This document shows, in pieces, positions 7,003 to 14,000 of a stretch of DNA of 21,760 bases. The notes under the pieces are model-generated. The model was not told the origin of the DNA. It searched no databases and saw only the letters and a list, made by a program, of their open reading frames with translations. Every line of letters begins with the position of its first letter. Position 1 is the first letter of the stretch. The DNA comes from an uncultured Clostridia bacterium (lineage in GTDB: Bacteria; Bacillota; Clostridia; TANB77; CAG-508). The position numbers and the translations under genes are program-made. The stretch is taken from the NCBI GenBank assembly GCA_947584125.1, contig CANPWI010000008.1, forward strand, positions 1 through 21,760, given 5' to 3'.

Positions 7003-7365
7003 CTAAATATTTTCTTTCATTTTTTTTAATTTTTCTATTCTTTTGTATAATCCTACTAATCTTTCTTTTTTCATTTTTATTTGTTCATTGTACAATTCAA
7101 TTAAATCGTCTTTTTGCTTTTCTGTTAAATTTGAAATTTGTATTTGTTTTGTTTTTAACTGATGCTGTAATATTCTCAATTGTTCTTTTGTATCAAATTT
7201 TATTTCTTGTCTAAATTTTTGTTTTAATTCTGGTACATTTTCTTTTGGTTCATTATTTACTTCTTGCATAATAATTTCTTCTTTTATAAATAAACCTTTT
7301 AAGAACTTTTTGATTTTTTCAAATATTCCTCCTTTTTTTATAACCATTAAACTTTTCTCTTGCAT
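7003..7365 (-). CDS. Small basic coiled-coil protein with N-terminal amphipathic helix
   Basis: 120 residues, unknown family. Residues 12-27 (GGIFEKIKKFLKGLFI) form an amphipathic, basic helix that could sit on the membrane. Residues about 50-118 are a Lys/Glu/Gln/Leu-rich coiled coil (KQKFRQEI, LRILQHQLKTK, LIELYNEQIKMKKERL, LYKRIEKLKKM). The ATG at 7365 has an AAAGGAGGGGG site 14 bases away; a start at Met7 (7347) is possible but has only a weak AAGAGA site. It is the first gene of an operon with the DUF4116-like gene and is transcribed from the LysR-box promoter. A similar short helix occurs in the C-terminal tail of the Csx3-like protein and in the 96-residue protein next door. Function is not predicted. 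Confidence 0.7.
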   Translation of the reverse strand: MQEKSLMVIKKGGIFEKIKKFLKGLFIKEEIIMQEVNNEPKENVPELKQKFRQEIKFDTKEQLRILQHQLKTKQIQISNLTEKQKDDLIELYNEQIKMKKERLVGLYKRIEKLKKMKENI

Positions 7366-7417
7366 TATTTTTCTTGTTTCCCCCTCCTTTATATAGCTTT
7401 GGTATTTCTCTATTTTT

Positions 7418-7483
7418 AGGATAACATATAATTATCTTTATGTATAATATTTTTTGCTTATGCTTGTCATAACTATTTCTAAT
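7418..7483 (-). promoter_or_regulatory. Promoter of the coiled-coil/DUF4116-like operon with LysR-type box
   Basis: Minus strand: -10 TATCCT at 7418-7423, 17-bp spacer, -35 TATACA at 7441-7446, 11 bases, TTATG-N5-CATAA at 7458-7472, 5 bases, ATTAGA at 7478-7483. Every spacing equals that of the DUF1874 promoter at 1651-1716. The -10 and -35 are poor, as expected for an activator-dependent promoter. Confidence 0.7.
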
Positions 7484-7492
7484 GTATAAAAT

Positions 7493-7528
7493 AAAAAACC
7501 ACTTCTCATTATTAAGAAGTGGTTTTTT
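7493..7528. terminator. Bidirectional intrinsic terminator
   Basis: Perfect 14-base arms (aaaaaaccacttct at 7493-7506 and its complement at 7515-7528) around an 8-base loop. Both strands end in a run of six or more T after the GC core, so it can stop transcription both ways. On the minus strand it closes the 96-residue gene, whose stop is at 7535. Confidence 0.85.
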
Positions 7529-7534
7529 TATAAC

Positions 7535-7825
7535 CTATTTATTTTTCTTTCCAAATGTAACTTCTTGGAATAAGAAGTCTTTTACTCCTTGCCATGTAAT
7601 TTCTTGGTGTAAAAATTCGTTAATTTCATCTTCTACTTTTTGTTGATGTGGTGTTAATTCTACCTTTATTTCTTGTAACCAGAAATTTTTGAATTTTGTC
7701 CAAAATCCTACCTTTGTTGGAAGATTGTCTACTTGTTTAAATTCTGAACCTATATTATATACTGTTTCTGCATTTTCTACATTTTCATTATTTATTTGAA
7801 ATTCTCCCATTATTTTTTCGCTCAT
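7535..7825 (-). CDS. 96-residue protein with three F-L-x-Q-E-type repeats
   Basis: No known family recognised. An AAGGAGGAAAC site precedes the ATG. The first 35 residues are polar and acidic. Then comes GFWTKFKNFW (40-49), an aromatic amphipathic segment like those in two nearby proteins. Three related eight-residue units follow or overlap: FWLQEIKV (48-55), FLHQEITW (71-78) and FLFQEVTF (84-91). All three carry Phe, a hydrophobic residue, Gln-Glu, Ile/Val and an aliphatic or aromatic end, which suggests an evolved internal repeat or three equivalent helices or strands. No signal peptide, no cysteine. It is a single-gene unit, closed by the terminator at 7493-7528. The strong aromatic surface suggests membrane or protein binding; this is inference. 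Confidence 0.75.
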   Translation of the reverse strand: MSEKIMGEFQINNENVENAETVYNIGSEFKQVDNLPTKVGFWTKFKNFWLQEIKVELTPHQQKVEDEINEFLHQEITWQGVKDFLFQEVTFGKKNK

Positions 7826-7901
7826 TTTTGTTTCCTCCTTAGTAATAAATTATTTATTATTAATTTACTATATTATAATAAATAATTCAATTAATATTTG
7901 T

Positions 7902-7928
7902 TTACATTTTTATTACATTATTGTTACA
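7902..7928. promoter_or_regulatory. Three TTACA direct repeats in 11-bp phase
   Basis: Plus-strand TTACA at 7902-7906, 7913-7917 and 7924-7928, exactly 11 bases apart, with a TTAACA at 7932. They lie between mtaB and the 96-residue gene. TATAAT-like sequence around 7871-7879 on the minus strand is a possible -10 for the 96-residue gene, placing the repeats upstream of it. Such 11-base direct repeats are typical of OmpR/PhoB-family response regulators (for example the Bacillus PhoP box). Confidence 0.5.
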
Positions 7929-7941
7929 TTTTTAACATTTT

Positions 7942-7989
7942 AATAACAGTTATCCACTTATTAGCAACAATAAGTGGATAACTGTTATT
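7942..7989. terminator. Long perfect hairpin overlapping the mtaB stop
   Basis: Arms of 21 bases, 7942-7962 and 7969-7989, are perfect complements around loop agcaac. The mtaB stop codon (7985-7987) is inside one arm. The minus-strand transcript lacks a clear U run after the hairpin, so it may act as a terminator with imperfect tail or as a 3'-end stabiliser. Confidence 0.65.
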
Positions 7990-9286
7990 TTATTAATTCT
8001 CCTATTACATTTTCTTTATCTATTTTATTAATTTTTACCATTTTTATTTGGTTATCTAAATTTTCTTTTGTTTCTACTTTTACCTCTATGAAATTACTTG
8101 TATGGCCTTTTACAAATTCATTTTCTCTTTCTTCAAATAATACCTCAACTTTTTTTCCAATATAAGCTTTATTATATTCTTGTTGAAATTTGTTTGACAT
8201 TTCTATTAATTTTTGACTTCTTTCATCTTTGATTTTTCCGTCTATTTGATTCTTCATAATTGCAGCTTTTGTTCCTTTTCTTTGAGAATATTTAAATATA
8301 TGCATTTTATAGAATTTTATTTCGTCTAAGTTTTTATATGTAGTATTAAATTCTTCTTCGGTTTCTCCAGGAAAACCAACAATTACATCTGCTGTTAATA
8401 AAACATTTTTGTAATTTTCTCTTAAAAGTTTTACCGCTTCTTTAAATTCTTCTATTTTATATTTTCTGTTCATTCTTTCTAAAGTAGAGTTACATGCACT
8501 TTGAAGTGATAAATGAAATTGATCACAAATTTTTTCTAATTTTTTTATTCTTTGTACAAACTCGTTAGTTATAATACTAGGTTCTAATGAACCTAATCTT
8601 ATTCTTTTTATTCCATCTATTTCATTTAATTTTTCTAATAAATCAATAAGCTTTATATCCTCTTTAAAATCTTTACCATAAGATGCAATATGTATTCCAG
8701 TTATTACAATTTCTTTTATCTCTTTTTTTGAAATTAATTTAACTTCTTCTAAAATATTTTCTATTTTTCTGCTTCTTACCCTACCTCTTGCATAAGGAAT
8801 AATACAATATGAACAAAATCTATCACATCCATCTTGTATTTTTATTACAGCTCTTGTTTTTTCTGTATATGTTGTATTTCCAAATTCAACAAATTCTCTT
8901 TTTTGCATAACATCTGTTATTTTCTTCTGTTTTTGATTTTTATTTATATAATCTTCTATTTTATCAACAATTTCTTTTTTTTCATTGTTACCTAGTATAA
9001 CATCTATTTCTTTAATTTTTTCTATTTCTTCTTTTGCTACTTGTACATAACAACCTGTTACTACAACAATACTTTTAGAATTAATTTGTTTTGCTCTTCT
9101 TAATACTTGTCTTGATTTTCTATCTGACATATTTGTTACTGTACAAGTATTTATAACATATATATCTGCATATTCTTCATATTCTACAATTTCATATCCT
9201 TTTTCTATAAAGTTTTGTTTCATAGCATTTGTTTCGTATTGATTTACCTTACAACCCAATGTATAAAAAGCAACTTTTTGTTTCAT
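7985..9286 (-). CDS. mtaB: tRNA t6A37 methylthiotransferase MtaB
   Basis: 433 residues. MtaB converts N6-threonylcarbamoyladenosine at position 37 of ANN-decoding tRNAs to its 2-methylthio form, in the cytoplasm. N-terminal MTTase domain with the three cluster cysteines Cys12 (TLGCKVNQYE), Cys48 (NTCTVTN) and Cys79 (VTGCYVQ); radical SAM domain with Cys154, Cys158, Cys161 (DGCDRFCSYC); C-terminal TRAM domain in the last ~65 residues (KKVEVLFEE onward). The KVNQYE and NTCTVTN forms separate MtaB from MiaB. I chose the ATG at 9286 because family members begin a few residues before VAFYTLGC; a TTG at 9304 is in frame and directly preceded by a stop. The strongest GGAG (near 9347-9351) is too far from either start; GAGAAAAA before the ATG is weak. 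Confidence 0.95.
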   Translation of the reverse strand: MKQKVAFYTLGCKVNQYETNAMKQNFIEKGYEIVEYEEYADIYVINTCTVTNMSDRKSRQVLRRAKQINSKSIVVVTGCYVQVAKEEIEKIKEIDVILGNNEKKEIVDKIEDYINKNQKQKKITDVMQKREFVEFGNTTYTEKTRAVIKIQDGCDRFCSYCIIPYARGRVRSRKIENILEEVKLISKKEIKEIVITGIHIASYGKDFKEDIKLIDLLEKLNEIDGIKRIRLGSLEPSIITNEFVQRIKKLEKICDQFHLSLQSACNSTLERMNRKYKIEEFKEAVKLLRENYKNVLLTADVIVGFPGETEEEFNTTYKNLDEIKFYKMHIFKYSQRKGTKAAIMKNQIDGKIKDERSQKLIEMSNKFQQEYNKAYIGKKVEVLFEERENEFVKGHTSNFIEVKVETKENLDNQIKMVKINKIDKENVIGELIK

Positions 9287-9374
9287 TTTTTCTCGTATAA
9301 TCAATTATATATAAATATTAATCTATTTAATTGATTAATCCCTTTCTCCTTATATTATTTTATATCTATATTGT

Positions 9375-9398
9375 AAGGGTTGGTTAAAACCAACCCTT
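9375..9398. terminator. Hairpin overlapping the mreB stop
   Basis: Perfect 11-base arms (9375-9385 and 9388-9398) with a GGGTTGG/CCAACCC core. The mreB stop codon lies at 9397-9399. On the minus strand the sequence after the stem is ACAATATAG, not a U tract, so termination may be weak; on the plus strand ATTTTCT follows. Confidence 0.6.
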
Positions 9399-10401
9399 AT
9401 TTTCTACTTTTTCCATCTAGTGTATCTAAATTATCTAATGCTTTTCCAGTTCCTAATGCAACACATGATACACTATCTTGTGCTATCATTACATTTATTC
9501 CTGTTTTTTCTTGCAATAATTTATCAAGTCCATCTACTAAACATCCTCCACCTGTCATATATATTCCTTTATCACTAATATCTGCTGCAAGTTCTGGTGG
9601 AGTTTTTTCAAGAACTGAATGAACTGCATCTACTATTAACATTGCTGGTTCCATTAATGCTTCTAGCATTTCACTTGAATAAATTGTTATAGTTTTTGGT
9701 AGACCTGTTGATAAATCTCTACCTCTAATATCCATTTCCATATCTTGAATTTTTGGATATACACATCCTATATTAACTTTTAAGTCTTCTGCTGTTCTAT
9801 CTCCAATTATTACATTGTGTTTTTTCTTTATATATTTAACAATGGCTTCATCAAATTTATCTCCTGCAACCTTTAATGATGAACTAACAACTGAACCTCC
9901 TAATGATATAACTGCTACATCTGTTGTTCCACCACCAATATCAACTATCATATTTCCACATGGTTTTGATATATCTATTCCTGCTCCTATAGCTGCTGCT
10001 ATTGGTTCTTCTATTAAGTATACCTTTCTTGCACCAGCTTGAGATGCAGCATCTATTACTGCCTTTTTTTCAACCTCTGTAACTTGAGAAGGAATACATA
10101 TCATTATTCTTGGTGAAAAAATTGACCTACCACATATTTTACTTATAAAATGTTTAAGCATTTTTTCTGTTACTGTATAATCTGAAATTACACCATCTTT
10201 TAATGGTCTTGTTGCTACTATATTTCCTGGTGTTCTTCCAAGCATTTTTCTTGCTTCTTGTCCTACAGCTAAAACCTCTTTTGTGTTATTATTTACTGCT
10301 ACTACTGAAGGTTCTCTAAGAACAATACCTTTTCCTTTTACATAAGCAATAACTGTTGCTGTACCTAAATCTATACCAATATCCTGTCCAAATGTGAACA
10401 T
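9397..10401 (-). CDS. mreB: Rod shape-determining protein MreB (or paralogue Mbl)
   Basis: 334 residues, full length. MreB is the bacterial actin that polymerises at the membrane and directs side-wall peptidoglycan synthesis. The actin-fold nucleotide site is intact: phosphate-1 loop DIGIDLGTATVIAYVKGKG (7-25), connect-1 region IEEPIAAAIGAG (130-141), phosphate-2 loop VDIGGGTTDVAVISLGG (153-169) and adenosine motif GIYMTGGGCLVDGL (279-292). The start MFTFGQDIGIDLG is typical for clostridial members. GGAAGGAAG precedes the ATG. No mreC or mreD is adjacent, so it could be a stand-alone Mbl/MreBH-type copy; sequence alone cannot separate these. It has its own promoter (10467-10495) and a hairpin at the 5' end of the transcript. 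Confidence 0.95.
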   Translation of the reverse strand: MFTFGQDIGIDLGTATVIAYVKGKGIVLREPSVVAVNNNTKEVLAVGQEARKMLGRTPGNIVATRPLKDGVISDYTVTEKMLKHFISKICGRSIFSPRIMICIPSQVTEVEKKAVIDAASQAGARKVYLIEEPIAAAIGAGIDISKPCGNMIVDIGGGTTDVAVISLGGSVVSSSLKVAGDKFDEAIVKYIKKKHNVIIGDRTAEDLKVNIGCVYPKIQDMEMDIRGRDLSTGLPKTITIYSSEMLEALMEPAMLIVDAVHSVLEKTPPELAADISDKGIYMTGGGCLVDGLDKLLQEKTGINVMIAQDSVSCVALGTGKALDNLDTLDGKSRK

Positions 10402-10429
10402 TATAATCTTCCTTCCCTTTATATAAATA

Positions 10430-10464
10430 TAACATACTTGTATGTCATTATTACAAGTATGTTA
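10430..10464 (-). promoter_or_regulatory. 13-bp inverted repeat in the mreB leader
   Basis: TAACATACTTGTA (10430-10442) and its exact complement (10452-10464) flank a 9-base spacer. With the predicted start near 10460, the hairpin would form the very 5' end of the mreB transcript, or the repeat could be an operator covering the start site. It could also act as a terminator for the gene upstream. Confidence 0.5.
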
Positions 10465-10495
10465 CAATTATATTACATTTATAATAAAATAGCAA
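10451..10495 (-). promoter_or_regulatory. mreB promoter overlapped by TTACA repeats
   Basis: Minus strand: -35 TTGCTA at 10490-10495, 17-bp spacer, -10 TATAAT at 10467-10472. Plus-strand TTACA copies start at 10451, 10462 and 10473, exactly 11 bases apart, and cover the start site and -10, a position suited to repression. Confidence 0.6.
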
Positions 10496-10512
10496 TATTT
10501 TTTTATAAAATT

Positions 10513-10989
10513 TTAATAAAAGAATGCTGTTAAAAGTAATGCTTTTATTATCCATCTTTTTGTTACTTCTTCAGAGAAAAATCTAATGTCTTCCACACCT
10601 TCAATATTATCTGTTAATGTCATTACATATTTATATGCTTCTTTTGCTTTAAATGCCATTCTAAAATCTCTTGATGCATTAGGTTCTAAATTGTTTACAT
10701 CTATATATTTAGTTTCTAACAGTACTCCTCTTTTTGAATAAACATCTAATTTTATATATTTATTATCAATTCTTGAGTCTGAATTATTAGTCATTGTTCC
10801 TTCTACATAACCATTTACATAAGTTGCTTTTGCTTCCTTAATTTCTATATTAGGATTTTCTATATTTATTTCTTGGTCTGTTATATTTTTATATATTGAT
10901 TTCATTCCTACATTTATTAATAAATTTGAAAATATATAAAATACTATAATAATTAGTGCATATATTCCAAATGTTTTCATTCTTGCCAT
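10513..10989 (-). CDS. Membrane-anchored FxLYD-domain protein
   Basis: 158 residues from the ATG at 10989. I chose this start because the strong promoter at 11029-11057 lies downstream of the longer possible start at 11070. Residues about 6-27 (GIYALIIIVFYIFSNLLINVG) are a membrane anchor. Residues about 55-130 form an FxLYD-like beta domain: GYVEGTMTNNSDSRIDNKYIKLDVY, then LEPNASRDFRMAF. FxLYD domains are extracellular, Ig-like modules of unknown ligand. A second hydrophobic stretch, WIIKALLLTAFFY, ends the protein, so both ends may be in the membrane with the FxLYD domain outside. It lies between addA and mreB on the same strand. Domain call is by pattern; function unknown. Confidence 0.75.
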   Translation of the reverse strand: MARMKTFGIYALIIIVFYIFSNLLINVGMKSIYKNITDQEINIENPNIEIKEAKATYVNGYVEGTMTNNSDSRIDNKYIKLDVYSKRGVLLETKYIDVNNLEPNASRDFRMAFKAKEAYKYVMTLTDNIEGVEDIRFFSEEVTKRWIIKALLLTAFFY

Positions 10990-11028
10990 ATTACATCTCA
11001 TCCCTTTCGTTAGGCATAAACTTAATAT

Positions 11029-11057
11029 ATTATACCACTTTTTACATAAATAGTAAA
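11029..11057 (-). promoter_or_regulatory. Sigma-A promoter of the FxLYD gene
   Basis: Minus strand: -35 TTTACT at 11052-11057, 17-bp spacer, -10 TATAAT at 11029-11034. It gives a leader of about 33 bases to the ATG at 10989. Confidence 0.75.
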
Positions 11058-11072
11058 CAGTTTTATGCATTT

Positions 11073-14000
11073 TTAAAGACTAATCTCTTTATTAAGAAAT
11101 GTTGAATAAATATATACTTTATCTACTTTTTTGTTTAGTGCAGATTCTAATGCTCTTTTGTATATTTCTAACTGATTCCTATATTTTTCTTTTAATATTT
11201 CTTCATTTTTATTTTCTACATAATCTGTTTTATAATCTACAAGGACAATTTCATCTTTTTTGGTAATATAATATAAATCTATAATACCTTGTACTAGTAT
11301 ATTTTCTTCTGTTTCTACATCATATATTTCTTTTGCTTTAATATTTATATAAAATGGTTTTTCTCTATATACTTCTTTAGCATTTTTTATTTCTTGCCAT
11401 ATATTTGATTTTATAAAGTTCATTATTTTATTTATATCTATACATTCCGCTTCTTTTTTAGTTATAATCTTTTTATTTTCCATATTATTAACTAATTCTT
11501 GAATATCTTTATATGTATAGTCTTTTGTTTCATCTAATCTTTGCATACATAAGTGAATTAATGAACCTTTTCTTGCAGAATTTACCTCTATTTCTTCTTG
11601 CATAAATTTTGGATAATTAATATTAACTACATCTTGCAAATTATTTTCTTTTAATTTAGTTACTGAACTTTTAGTTGGTATATTTATTTCTAAATCATAA
11701 GGATATTTCCAAGATAATTTTTCTATATATTTATTATCTAATTTTACTTTAGAACATACATCTTCTATTTTTTCATATAAGTTTTCTTCTTTTTCGTCTT
11801 TTGTTTCACAATTTTTTAATATTTCTTCTTTTGCTTGTATATTTAATGTAAAATAGTCTTTTGAATTATTTTGATTATTTAACATTACAAGTTCAATCCA
11901 GTCTAAATATGAATTACATCTATTTACTATATTTTTATTTATTTTTCCATTTTCACTATTATTACTTTCTAATAATACTCTTTTTTCTTCAAGTTCTTTT
12001 TGTATATTTTTTGATACTCCAGTTATTATTAATTTTTCTTTTGCTCTTGTTAATGCAACATACAATATTCTCATTTCCTCAGATATTGTTTCTAGTTTTG
12101 CAATTCTTTTTATATTTTCTTTTGGTAATGTATTATATCTTATTCCTTTTTCTGCATTAATATATTCTGGTCCTATTCCTAAATTTTGATGAAGCAAAAT
12201 TTTATTATTTAAATCTTGTAAATTAAATTTTTTTCCAGTACCTGATAAAAATACTATTGGAAATTCAAGTCCTTTACTTTTATGTATACTCATTATTCTA
12301 ATTACATCATCATTTTCTCCAATTAATTTAGCACCACCAAAATCTCCATTATTCTTTTTTAACTTTTCTATGAATTGTATAAAATTGAATAATCCTTTAA
12401 ATGATGTTTCTTGATATTGTTTTGCTTTTTCAAATAGTAGTTTTAAATTTGCAATTTTCAATTCTCCGCCTGGTAATAAACTTACATAATTGTAATATCC
12501 TGTGTCTTTATATATAAGCCATACTAATTCATCTAATGGTATATATTCTGATTTTTTTCTCCAATCTTCTATTTTTTGTAAGAAATTATCTATTTTATTT
12601 TTTATTTCTATATTTGCATTATCTAAGTTTTCATATTTTAACATTGACTCATATAAAGTAATATCTTTATTTATCATTTTTATTTCTATAAGTTCATTAT
12701 CTGTAAAACCACCTATTATGCTTCTAAGTACTGTACACATTGGAACATCTTGTATTGGATTATCTATTATTTTTAAAACACTAATAATAGTATCTATTTC
12801 TACTGTATCTAAATATCCACTTGATGTATCACTAAACACTGGAAATCCTAAATTAGAAATTTCTTGTTCAAATATTGGTGCTGAAAATTTAGTTGACCTA
12901 AGTAATATAACAATATCTTTGTAAGTTAGTTTTCTATATCCTCTTTTTCTATCATATACTTGCATATCGGAATTTAATAATTTTTTTATTTCATTTGCTA
13001 CCCATTTTGCTTCAAGCTCAGAATTTTCTATTATTTCTATTTGTTCTTCTTCTTCATTTTCCTCATCTTCATTTTCATCATAGTCATCTTCTTTATATTC
13101 TGTTTTTAAATCATCCTCATTCTTGTTGGCATCTATAATTTGTATTTGTGTTTGCACACTTTCTTTTGTTAATTCTTTTGGATAATCTGCTCCTAAATTA
13201 AGATATTCATCTTTGTTATAATCTATATCTCCTAGTTCTTTACTCATAATATCTTGAAATATTAAGTTAGTAAAATCTAAAACATTTTCTCTACTTCTAA
13301 AATTTTTAAATAGTTGTATCTTTAAATTATCATTATCTTTCTTTTCTTCTATTAGTTTATAACTTTCATATTTTTGTAAAAATAATTCTGGACACGCTTG
13401 TCTAAATTTATATATACTTTGCTTAACATCTCCTACCATGAACATATTATTTCCTTTAGATATAGCCAATAATATATATTCTTGTACCATATTACTATCT
13501 TGATATTCGTCTATTGCAATTTCTGCAAATTTTTCTTGGTATTTTTTTGCAATATAGCTTGTGGTAATATTTCCATGTTCATCTTCTTTTACCAAAATAT
13601 TTAATGCAAAATGCTCTATATCATTAAAATCTATTATATTTTTTTCTTTTTTAGCTTTTGAATATTCTTCTATAAAATCAAATACTATGTTTTTCAAGCT
13701 TTTTAATATGTAATACATTTCTTCAATATCTTTTTTTGCTTGTTTAGAATCTACAAAAAATATTTTTTCTTTTATTTTTTTTATATCATCTTTTATTTTA
13801 TCTCTTTTGTCTTTTGCATCATTTTTTAATGGGTTTGTTACCTTTTTATCTGTAGGCCATCTATCAAAAGATAAATTATTTATTGCTTCGTATAACTTAT
13901 CCCATGTTTCTAATTTAGAAATTTCTTCTAAATTTGCAATGTCTATTTTTATTATTTTTAAAAATTTTTCAAGTTCTTTAAATTTGCTTAATTCTTTTTC

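Noticed and set aside
7902..7928. Possible short CRISPR-like array (three regularly spaced repeats)
   Set aside because: The repeat unit is 5 bases at 11-bp steps, far too short for CRISPR repeats and spacers; it fits a regulator site.
7949..7983. Two TTATCCACT sequences in inverted orientation, each one base from the DnaA box TTATCCACA
   Set aside because: They are simply the two arms of the mtaB-end hairpin. There is no dnaA, dnaN or further boxes nearby, so no origin.
11000..11070. Longer N-terminus for the FxLYD protein, from an ATG at 11070
   Set aside because: The sigma-A promoter at 11029-11057 would lie inside the coding region, and the membrane anchor follows directly after the ATG at 10989.
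13021..13083. Very acidic repeat-like stretch in addA as a possible insertion
   Set aside because: It is in frame between normal helicase motifs, the protein has normal total length, and such variable acidic loops are common in AddA.
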